64,000 bases of DNA, taken from contig NZ_CP114904.1 in assembly GCF_027497215.1 (NCBI RefSeq), positions 3,618,001 through 3,682,000 of the forward strand. Direction: 5' to 3'. The DNA comes from Micromonospora sp. WMMD812. Its GTDB lineage: Bacteria; Actinomycetota; Actinomycetes; Mycobacteriales; Micromonosporaceae. Each line of letters begins with the position of its first letter. Position 1 is the first letter of the stretch. Both the position numbers and the translations under genes were made by a program. The notes below the pieces were generated by a model. It searched no databases. It was given only the letters and a program-made list of their open reading frames with translations, and was not told the origin of the DNA. Below are positions 40,852 to 47,805 of the stretch, in pieces.

Positions 40852-41487
40852 TTACAACGGACCGTAACGGGTCCGTGGCGCACCGGTCAGCAGCGCCCAG
40901 TAGCGGTCGCCGTAGGACCAGTGCCACCACTCGGTCGGGTAGTTCACCAGACCGGCGCCGCTCAGCGCGTCCACCAGGATCCGGCGGTGCCGTCGGGCGG
41001 TGGCGCCGATCGTCGGCGCGGCGGTGAAGCAGGCGTTCGCGCTCGCGAGCGGGGTGGCGTCCACGGCGGTGCCCATGTCCAGCTCGACGCCGTCGTCGGC
41101 GCAGAGCGTCAGGTCCACCGCCCCGCCGGTGCTGTGCGGCGCCACCTCCACCGGCGAGACGAACTTGGTGGTCTCCCGGTGCAGCCGCTCCGCCGACCAG
41201 TCCGGATGCCGTTCGCGCAGCTCGTCCCGGTAGCCGGTGAAGATGCCGAGCTGTGCCTGGTGCGGCCGGTACCCCTCGATGACCAGCAGGCGCAGGCCCA
41301 CCGGCAGCGCGCGCTGCGCGGCCACCAACCGCTCCGCGACCCCACGACGCACCCGGGCGTACGCGCCGCCGGGATCGGCCGCGCGGGCGTCGAGCCACAG
41401 GTCGGGCAGGTCACGCAGGTCGACCAATGGTTCGCCGTCGTCGGCGCCGGGCACCGCGGCCACGCGAGGGTCGGAGAGGAGGATCAT
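40852..41487 (-). CDS. VanX-type D-alanyl-D-alanine dipeptidase
   Basis: VanX enzymes hydrolyse D-Ala-D-Ala so that only altered D-Ala-D-X termini enter peptidoglycan. The 211-residue M15 peptidase keeps Arg74 in EGYRPHQAQL, zinc ligands His118 and Asp125 in HSTGGAVDLTL, and the base Glu186 with His189 in EWWHW. Length equals VanX/Ddp-type enzymes. The ATG overlaps the ligase stop by 4 bases (ATGA), so ligase and dipeptidase are translationally coupled, as in glycopeptide-resistance operons. A housekeeping role in peptidoglycan recycling is the alternative. Confidence 0.9.
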   Translation of the reverse strand: MILLSDPRVAAVPGADDGEPLVDLRDLPDLWLDARAADPGGAYARVRRGVAERLVAAQRALPVGLRLLVIEGYRPHQAQLGIFTGYRDELRERHPDWSAERLHRETTKFVSPVEVAPHSTGGAVDLTLCADDGVELDMGTAVDATPLASANACFTAAPTIGATARRHRRILVDALSGAGLVNYPTEWWHWSYGDRYWALLTGAPRTRYGPL

Positions 41488-42617
41488 CGCGGGCCGCCCG
41501 CCTGGGTCACGCCGGGGCGCTCCGCGTGCCGGGCGAGCGCCAGCGCGACGAGCCGGTCGACGATCTCCCGGTAACCGACGCCGGCGGCGGCCCACACCTT
41601 CGGGTACATGGAGTGCGCGGTGAAGCCCGGCATGGTGTTCAGCTCGTTGACGTAGAGGTCGCCGGCCGCCTCGTCGTAGAGGAAGTCGACCCGGGCGAGC
41701 CCCCAGCCGCCGATCGCGGCGAACGCGCGTACCGACAGCTCCCGGATCCGCTCCGTCACGTCGTCGGGCAGCGGCGCCGGCACGACCATCGGGTCCGCGT
41801 CGCCGAAGTACTTCTGCCGGTAGTCGAACCAGCCACCGGTGACCCGCACCTCGCCGACCGCGGAGGCGTCCGGCCGGGTGCCGCCGAGCACGCCGCACTC
41901 CAGCTCCCGGCCGGTCACCCCCTGCTCGACCACGACGACGGTGTCGTGGCGGAGCGCCTCCTCGACCGCCGCCGCCAGGTCGTCGCCGTCGGCCACTCGG
42001 GAGATCCCGATTGAGGAGCCCATCCGTGCCGGCTTCACGAACAGGGGCCGGCGCAGCCCCACCACCAGCTTCTCCGGGTCGTCGGTCGCCCGGTAGGTCT
42101 GCGCGTCGAACGAGACGTGCGGTGTGATCGGCACGCCCTCGGCCCGCAGCGCCCGCTTCATCGCCACCTTGTCCATCCCCACCGCGGAGGCGAGGATGCC
42201 GCACCCCACGTACGGCACGCCCAACGACTCGAGCAGCCCCTGCACCACCCCGTCCTCGCCGAACGGGCCGTGCAGCACCGGGAAGACGACGTCCAGCTTG
42301 GCGTGGACGGCGCCGGGCGCGTTCGTCGCGGTGACCAACGCCGTCCCGGCGCGGTGACCGGCCCGCAGCTCCACGACCGGTCCGGTCACCGTCAGCCGGT
42401 CGTCGATGGCCCGGCCTTCGGCCACGCCGTCCCGCAGCTCGGCCAGCACCCCCTCCGGCACGAGCCGGAAGCCACCGGTGCGGGTGACACCGATGGCGAC
42501 CACCCGGTGGCCACCGGCGGCCAGGGCCCGGACCACGCCGAGCGCGGACGCGCAGGAGACCTCGTGCTCCGCCGACGGGCCTCCGAACAGGATTCCGATC
42601 CGAACCGGCGCGCTCAC
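41484..42617 (-). CDS. D-Ala-D-X ligase (D-Ala-D-Ala/D-Ala-D-Ser type)
   Basis: This ATP-grasp ligase joins D-Ala to a second D-residue for the peptidoglycan stem. The 377 residues show Glu17 in GGPSAEHEVS, HGPFGEDGVVQGLLE, PYVGCGILASAVGMDK, FVKPARMGSSIGI and NELNTMPGFTAHSMYPK. The PYVGC and TMPGFT wording recalls Van-type ligases. The omega loop reads WFDYRQKY (263-270), with the Lys-Tyr pair found in D-Ala-D-Ala and D-Ala-D-Ser ligases and not the His of D-lactate ligases (family knowledge from memory). The GTG start at 42617 overlaps the racemase-like stop. A second, housekeeping ddl is expected elsewhere; that cannot be checked here. Confidence 0.9.
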   Translation of the reverse strand: MSAPVRIGILFGGPSAEHEVSCASALGVVRALAAGGHRVVAIGVTRTGGFRLVPEGVLAELRDGVAEGRAIDDRLTVTGPVVELRAGHRAGTALVTATNAPGAVHAKLDVVFPVLHGPFGEDGVVQGLLESLGVPYVGCGILASAVGMDKVAMKRALRAEGVPITPHVSFDAQTYRATDDPEKLVVGLRRPLFVKPARMGSSIGISRVADGDDLAAAVEEALRHDTVVVVEQGVTGRELECGVLGGTRPDASAVGEVRVTGGWFDYRQKYFGDADPMVVPAPLPDDVTERIRELSVRAFAAIGGWGLARVDFLYDEAAGDLYVNELNTMPGFTAHSMYPKVWAAAGVGYREIVDRLVALALARHAERPGVTQAGGPR

Positions 42618-44797
42618 GCCGCCACCCCTTCCCACTGCCGGGTCGCCAACCGGGCGACCAGGTCCGCCTCGACATTGCCGCCGGTCAGCACGACGCCGAC
42701 CGTGCGGTACCTCTCCCGTCCCGCGCCGGGCCCGCCGGCCGGGCCACCGCCGCCCCCGTCCCCCGGGCCGCCGCCGGCCCGGCCGGACGCCTCGCCGTCC
42801 AGGCCCGCCATGAGCCGCAGCGCGCCGGCCAGCCCGGCCGCCCCGGACGGCTCGGCAAGCACCTTCAGGTCCAGCAGGAGCAGCCGGAACGCCTCGGCGA
42901 TCTGGTCGTCGTCGACCCGGACGACGCCCCGCACGGTGTCCCGCAGGACGGCGAACGGCAGCTCACCCACGCAGGTGGGCCGGAGACCGTCGGCGATCGT
43001 GGGCGCCGGGGAGACCGGGGTGGGTCGGCCGGCCGCCAGGCTGCGGGCCAGCGAGTCGCAGCCGACCGGCTCGACGCCGTACACCTCGATCGGCCTCCCG
43101 GCCGCGGCCAGGCAGGCGCCCGCGACGCCGCCACCCCCGCCGACCGGCACCACGAGCGCGTCCAGCGGAGTGCCGGCCCGCTCCGCCTCCTCGATCAGCT
43201 CCAGGCTCGCGCTGCCCTGCCCGGCGATGACGTCCGGATGGTCGTACGCGTCGACGAGGGGATGACCGGACTCGTCGCTGATCCGGCGCGCCACGGCCAC
43301 CCGCTCCTCCAGCGTGGTGCCGGCGAGGACGACCCGCGCCCCGGCCGACCGGGCCCGGGCCACCTTCGTCGCCGCCGCGTCGACCGGCAGGACCACGGTC
43401 GCCGCCATCCCGTGCCGTCGGGCGGCCAGGGCCACCGCGACGGCGTGGTTGCCGGTGCTCTGCGCGACCACCCCGGTGTCGCCCGCCGCGGCGATCCGGC
43501 CCACGGCCAGCATCGCGCCGCGCATCTTGTACGAGCCGCCGGCCTGGAGGTTCTCCGCCTTCAGGAGGATCCGGGCGCCGGCCAGCCGGTCGATCGCCGG
43601 CGAGTTCAGCACGGGCGTACGGACCACCCGGCCGGACAGCCACCAGGCGGCCTCCTCGACGCGGGCCCGGTCCGGCACGGTGGCCGGACTCGACGAATCT
43701 GTGCGGGACATGGTCTCTCCTTCGTGGACGTGGCGGGCGCCGGCGCGGCGGGGCAGGTCGAACAGCCACCCCGCACGGGCCGCCAACAGCCCTCGGTGGA
43801 CGGCGAGGCTGAGCGCCAGCACCGCCGCGGTGAGCAGGACCGGGTAGCCGGTCGCCAGCAGCAGCCGCGCCGGACCGCCGACCTCGGTGACCGGGCCGAC
43901 GAGGAACCGGTGCAGCAGCGCTAGCACCGGCATGTGGATCACGTAGACGGGCAACGTCCGGCGCCCCAGCGCGGCGAGCGCGCCACCCAGTGCCGGCCGC
44001 CGGGCCAGCCGGACCGCCGCGGCGATGCCGAACACCACCGCGACGACGGACACGACCGGCGCCACCCCGAGCAGTTGGCCGGTGCCGGTCGCCGCCACGG
44101 CGGTCAGCGCGGCCGTGTACGCCGCGAGGGCCAGCAGCAGGCGCGGGCCGGTCACGGCGGCCGCCCAGCGGTGGACGGACGGCCGCAGGTGGACGCCGGC
44201 GAGGAAGAACACCAGGTTCTGGTAGAGCCCGCCCCGGTTTCCCGGCGTGTCGAGCAGGCCGGCCGCCGCGACGGCGGACAGCGCGGCCGCCGCCGGGAGC
44301 AGCACGGCCGGGTGGACCCGGCGCAGCGCCTTGGCGAGGACGAAGTAGAGCGCCAGCGCGTACAGGTACCAGAGGTTGGACGGGGTCACCGTGAGCTGGG
44401 CGAGCAGCCCGCCCACGCTGGTGGCCCGGTCGGTCGGGAAGCCCGGCGCGAGGGCCAGCACGGCAGTGTGGATCAGCAGCCACACGGCGTACAGGTAGAG
44501 GTTCCGGGCGATCCGGGGTCGGCCGGCCACCGGCCACGACCGCCGTACGGCGTTGGCCGCGAAGATCCCGGAGAGGGTGAAGAACAGCGGCATCCGCATC
44601 GGCAGCAGCAGTTCGCCGAGCGTCCCCCAGGCGCCCGCCACCGGCAGCCCGACCGCCCAGTCGACCTGGAGGTAGTCCTTGACGATCACGTGCCAGAGCA
44701 CCACCAGGACGATGCAGCCGCCCTTGGCGACGTCCGCCCAGGCCAGGCGTTCGCCGCCGGCGGCGGTCGGCCGGGTCGGGTCGGTACGGGTCGTCAC
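42614..44797 (-). CDS. Membrane acyltransferase-3 domain fused to a fold-type II serine racemase/dehydratase (VanT-like layout)
   Basis: The 727-residue protein has ~10 TMs of the acyltransferase_3/VanT N-terminal type (residues ~20-345; AWADVAKGGCIVLVVLWHV, MRMPLFFTLSGIFAANAV, PVYVIHMPVLALLHRF) and then a complete PLP enzyme: Lys424 in GGSYKMRGA, STGNHA at 447-452, the phosphate loop GGGGG at 553-557 and VVLTGGNVE near the end. The PLP half resembles eukaryotic-type serine racemase and threonine dehydratase; Thr448 occupies the place of the re-face Ser84 of mammalian serine racemase (by my alignment). Classical VanT has the same membrane half fused to an alanine-racemase fold and is ~700 residues. 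A strong Shine-Dalgarno and ATG at 43711 (Met363) may also give a free soluble enzyme. A Gly-rich insert lies at ~660-690. Confidence 0.85.
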   Translation of the reverse strand: MTTRTDPTRPTAAGGERLAWADVAKGGCIVLVVLWHVIVKDYLQVDWAVGLPVAGAWGTLGELLLPMRMPLFFTLSGIFAANAVRRSWPVAGRPRIARNLYLYAVWLLIHTAVLALAPGFPTDRATSVGGLLAQLTVTPSNLWYLYALALYFVLAKALRRVHPAVLLPAAAALSAVAAAGLLDTPGNRGGLYQNLVFFLAGVHLRPSVHRWAAAVTGPRLLLALAAYTAALTAVAATGTGQLLGVAPVVSVVAVVFGIAAAVRLARRPALGGALAALGRRTLPVYVIHMPVLALLHRFLVGPVTEVGGPARLLLATGYPVLLTAAVLALSLAVHRGLLAARAGWLFDLPRRAGARHVHEGETMSRTDSSSPATVPDRARVEEAAWWLSGRVVRTPVLNSPAIDRLAGARILLKAENLQAGGSYKMRGAMLAVGRIAAAGDTGVVAQSTGNHAVAVALAARRHGMAATVVLPVDAAATKVARARSAGARVVLAGTTLEERVAVARRISDESGHPLVDAYDHPDVIAGQGSASLELIEEAERAGTPLDALVVPVGGGGGVAGACLAAAGRPIEVYGVEPVGCDSLARSLAAGRPTPVSPAPTIADGLRPTCVGELPFAVLRDTVRGVVRVDDDQIAEAFRLLLLDLKVLAEPSGAAGLAGALRLMAGLDGEASGRAGGGPGDGGGGGPAGGPGAGRERYRTVGVVLTGGNVEADLVARLATRQWEGVAA

Positions 44798-44919
44798 GGT
44801 CTCTCCTCTCGGCCGGCGGTACACGGATCGGCCGGTTTCGGGCACGCCGGAGGCCGGGGTGCCGCGTATGCGGACCCCCTCCAGGGCGTTGGGGATGTGG
44901 TGCCGGCCGGCGGGCCGGG

Positions 44920-45990
44920 TCAGTGCGGCGCGGGCAGCTGGACGTCGACCCGCAGTCCGCCGTACTCGGCGGGGCGGGCGGCGATGATGCCGTCGTGCGC
45001 CTGGGTGATCGAGCGGGCGATGGCGAGGCCGAGCCCGGCCCCGCCGCCGTGGTTCGTACGGTCCCGGGCCAGGCGCCGGAACGGCTCGAACAGGCCGGCG
45101 ACCGCCTCGGCCGGCACGACCTGGCCGGTGTTGACCACGGTCAGCGCCGGGTCGTCGCCGACCGCGACGGTGAGCGTGCCGCCGGGCCGGTTGTATTTGA
45201 TCGCGTTCTCCACCAGGTTGGTCACCAGGCGCTCCAGCAGCACCCGCTCGCCGAGGACCACGCGCGGGACGAGGTGGCCCTCCACCGTCACCCCGGCCGC
45301 CGTGGCCCGGTCCTGGTACGCCACCAGGACCCCGGTGACGATCTCGTCGAGCCGCTGCGGGGTACGCGAGTGCAGGCCCTGGTCGCTCTCGCTGAGCGCG
45401 AGCAGCCCCTCGATGAGCCGCTCGTTGCGCTCGTTGGTCTCCAGCAGCTGGGCGGTCACCAGCTCCATCTGGTCACCGCTGAGCGACCGGGACATGCCGA
45501 CCTCGATGAGCGTCCGCTGGACCGCCAACGGCGTACGCAGCTCGTGCGAGGCGTTCGCGGCGAACCGCCGCTGCCCCTCGTACCCGGCGGCGATGCGCTC
45601 CATCATCTCGTCGATCGACTGGGACAGCCGGGCCAGTTCGTCGCTGCCCCGGCGACGGATCCGGTGGCCGAGGTTCTGCGGCCCGACGTGCGCGATCGGC
45701 TCGACGAGATCGCGCACCGGACGCAGGCACCACACCGCGGCGCCCCAGATCGCGACCACCGCGGCCACGAGCGCGACAACGGACACCACCAGCAGGACCA
45801 GCTGGGGAAGCTCTCCGAAGACGCCACGGGCCGGCTCACACACCACGCCCAGCCCGGGCAACGGCAGCCCGCAGAGTTGCCGGCCGCGGCTCCACAGGGT
45901 GATGAGCAGTTGCTTGTCCAGGGCGGGCAGCGAGTACCCGACGAGCAGGGCGAGCACGCCGACCAGCAGGACGCGCCGGCGCGGGGTCAC
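44920..45990 (-). CDS. Sensor histidine kinase, VanS-like
   Basis: The 356 residues comprise TM1 (~7-24), a short 38-residue extracytoplasmic loop with two Cys (40 and 51, CGLPLPGLGVVC), TM2 (63-87), HAMP (~88-140), the phosphoacceptor box NASHELRTPLAVQR with His149, and ATPase motifs NLVENAIKYN, VVNTG and GGGAGLGLAIAR. The small sensor loop is like that of VanS proteins that sense glycopeptides. The GTG overlaps the response-regulator stop by 4 bases. A 122-base gap before the racemase-ligase-dipeptidase genes may hold a regulated promoter. Confidence 0.88.
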   Translation of the reverse strand: MTPRRRVLLVGVLALLVGYSLPALDKQLLITLWSRGRQLCGLPLPGLGVVCEPARGVFGELPQLVLLVVSVVALVAAVVAIWGAAVWCLRPVRDLVEPIAHVGPQNLGHRIRRRGSDELARLSQSIDEMMERIAAGYEGQRRFAANASHELRTPLAVQRTLIEVGMSRSLSGDQMELVTAQLLETNERNERLIEGLLALSESDQGLHSRTPQRLDEIVTGVLVAYQDRATAAGVTVEGHLVPRVVLGERVLLERLVTNLVENAIKYNRPGGTLTVAVGDDPALTVVNTGQVVPAEAVAGLFEPFRRLARDRTNHGGGAGLGLAIARSITQAHDGIIAARPAEYGGLRVDVQLPAPH

Positions 45991-46652
45991 TCGGGGCCGC
46001 CGATCCGGTAGCCGGCGCGGGGCACGGTCTGGATGACGGCCGGCTGGCCGAGCTTCTTGCGCAGCGTCATCACGGTGACCCGCACCGCGTTGGTGAACGG
46101 GTCGGCGAACTCGTCCCACGCCTGTTCCAGCAGCTCCTCCGCGCTGACCACGCGGCCCTCCGCGCGCATCAGCACGTGGAGCACGGCGAACTCCTTCGGG
46201 CTGAGGTTGAGCGGGCGGCCGTCCCGGGTCACCGCGTGCCGGGCCACGTCCAGCGCCAGCCCGTGCCGCTCCAGCACCGGTGGCACCGCCGGTGCGGACC
46301 GCCGCCCGAGGGCCTGCACCCGGGCGACCAGTTCGGCGAAGGCGAACGGCTTGGTCAGGTAGTCGTCGGCGCCCAGCCCGAGGCCCTCCACCCGGTCCCG
46401 GATGCCGGCGGCCGCGGTGAGCAGGAGCACGCGGGTGCCGGCGGCGGAGCCGGCGAGGCTCTGGCACACCTCGTCGCCGGTGTGGCCAGGCATGTCCCGG
46501 TCCAGGACGGCGACGTCGTACCGGTTCACCCCGATCCGCTCCAGCGCGCCGTCGCCGTCGTAGCAGACGTCGACCGCCATCGAGAGACGACGCAGCCCTT
46601 CGGCGACCATGTCCGCCAGCAACCGCTCGTCGTCCGCCACCAGCACCCGCAC
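45987..46652 (-). CDS. OmpR-family response regulator, VanR-like
   Basis: The 221 residues contain a receiver domain with DDE at 7-9, phosphoacceptor Asp51 (VAVLDRDMPG), Thr79 and Lys101 (YLTKPF), and a winged-helix output domain (LNLSPKEFAVLHVLMRAEG, FTNAVRVTVMTLRKKLG). GTG 46652 follows GGGGGAG at good spacing; an ATG at 46688 in frame has no ribosome-binding site. It forms an operon with the kinase and lies at the head of the Van-like set, so it probably controls it. Confidence 0.9.
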   Translation of the reverse strand: MRVLVADDERLLADMVAEGLRRLSMAVDVCYDGDGALERIGVNRYDVAVLDRDMPGHTGDEVCQSLAGSAAGTRVLLLTAAAGIRDRVEGLGLGADDYLTKPFAFAELVARVQALGRRSAPAVPPVLERHGLALDVARHAVTRDGRPLNLSPKEFAVLHVLMRAEGRVVSAEELLEQAWDEFADPFTNAVRVTVMTLRKKLGQPAVIQTVPRAGYRIGGPE

Positions 46653-46704
46653 GCTTCCGCTCCCCCGTGGTCCCTCGTCGTCCGGCATACAGTCTCAAGC
46701 TGGA

Positions 46705-46722
46705 GTTAAGGGTTCTGTAAGG
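46705..46722. promoter_or_regulatory. Candidate response-regulator direct repeat
   Basis: GTTAAGG and TGTAAGG occur 11 bases apart (one helical turn), about 55-70 bases upstream of the response-regulator start. Direct repeats with this period are typical of OmpR/PhoB-family binding sites. It could represent autoregulation. Confidence 0.4.
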
Positions 46723-46801
46723 ACCTGCCGGAGCCATCTTCCACGCGGCAGCGCTGCGGACAAATCCCCCCAAGAGGGCCGAGGCCGGGGGGTGATCCGC
46801 G

Positions 46802-47662
46802 TCACACCGGACGGCGGATCCCGAGGGTGCTCTGCGCCGGCAGCAGCCCGGACGCCAGCACGGCCCCGGTCAGCGGCGCCACCAACTGGGCGAACCGCCC
46901 GACCTGCGGGCCCAGCGCGCGCCACGGCGTCGCGGCCAGTTCGTCAGTCCGCCGCTCCACCTCGTCGCGCAGCCGGTGGCCGGCCTCGGTCGCCACGCCG
47001 GCGGCGTCGATCAGGCCACGGCCGGCGAGCCGGTCCTGGGCGGCGGCCCACTCCTGCGCGGACCACCGGCGGCTGGCGAAGACCTCCTGCGGAGCGGCGC
47101 CGACCGCGGCGAACGAGACCAGCGACTCGACGCCGTCGAGCCCGGCGGCGAGCAACGCGGCGAGGTGCCCGTCACCGCGGTGTTCGCGCAGGATCGTGGC
47201 GGCCTGCCAGAGGGCCAGGTGCGGGGCGTCCGGCCAGGGCAGGTCGGCGTTGGCGGCCGCCAACGGGCGCCCGGCGAGGTCGGCGGCCCGCACCGCCCGG
47301 CGGGCCAGCGCGGCGGCCTCGGCCAGCTCCGGCGAGTCGACCCGGTCGCCGAGCACGGCGCGCAGCGCGCGGTCGATCCCGGACAGCCGGGCGGCGAGCA
47401 CCTTGACCGGGTCGGCGGCCGCCCAGACCGCCGGGACGTACTCGGCGACCATGCCCGGGCTGAAGCTGTAGTAGGTGGCGGTGACGAGGCGCGGCCCGGC
47501 CGCGCCGAGCGGGGCGGAGCGGAACGCGAAGTAGCCTGGCCACCGCTCGTCGGTGGCCAGGCCCAGCCCGGCCGCCTCCTCCGTCACCTCGGGCGCGTAG
47601 TAGAGCAGGGCATGCACCGGCTCGATCAGCTGCCACAGCCGCCGCACCATCGCGAGTTCCAT
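46802..47662 (-). CDS. SCO6745-family protein
   Basis: The 286-residue protein opens MVRRLWQLIEPVHALLYYAPE and has the all-helical pattern of the actinobacterial SCO6745 family (GYFAFRSAPLGAAGP, TYYSFSPGMVAEYVPAVW). A C-terminal winged-helix-like region (WSAQEWAAAQDRLAGRGLIDAAG, TEAGHRLRDEVERRTDEL) resembles MarR/DprA-type wing helices. Function is unknown; some relatives sit in secondary-metabolite loci. ATG 47662 has GGGGAGG six bases upstream. Two palindromes lie immediately upstream and may be its operator. Confidence 0.8.
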   Translation of the reverse strand: MELAMVRRLWQLIEPVHALLYYAPEVTEEAAGLGLATDERWPGYFAFRSAPLGAAGPRLVTATYYSFSPGMVAEYVPAVWAAADPVKVLAARLSGIDRALRAVLGDRVDSPELAEAAALARRAVRAADLAGRPLAAANADLPWPDAPHLALWQAATILREHRGDGHLAALLAAGLDGVESLVSFAAVGAAPQEVFASRRWSAQEWAAAQDRLAGRGLIDAAGVATEAGHRLRDEVERRTDELAATPWRALGPQVGRFAQLVAPLTGAVLASGLLPAQSTLGIRRPV

Positions 47663-47686
47663 TGTCGACCTCCCCGAACGGCGAAT

Positions 47687-47737
47687 CTTGTCACTGTCAA
47701 GTTATCGAGGTGAGGGCATCTTGTCAATGACAAGATG
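47687..47737. promoter_or_regulatory. Paired CTTGTCA palindromes in a divergent promoter
   Basis: CTTGTCACTGTCAAG (47687-47701) and CATCTTGTCAATGACAAGATG-type symmetry (47717-47737; two perfect 9-bp arms round AAT) share the CTTGTCA half-site. They lie 25-75 bases upstream of the SCO6745-like gene and 70-120 upstream of the GAF regulator. This looks like a TetR/MarR-style operator pair controlling the divergent genes. Confidence 0.6.
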
Positions 47738-47805
47738 GAGGTCGGCCGTTCCGCCGTTGGCGATCGAGGGTGAGCTGCGTCACGATGGGCCCGAGGAGGT
47801 CGCCC

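Noticed and set aside
41484..42617. VanA/VanB-type D-Ala-D-lactate resistance
   Set aside because: No VanH-type dehydrogenase is present, the ligase omega loop has Lys-Tyr rather than the His-containing form, and a serine-racemase-like enzyme occupies the VanH/VanT position.
42614..43711. Plain biosynthetic threonine dehydratase unrelated to neighbours
   Set aside because: Possible biochemically, but the in-frame membrane domain, 4-base coupling to a Ddl-type ligase and VanX-type dipeptidase, and VanRS-like pair make an unrelated isoleucine-pathway role unlikely.
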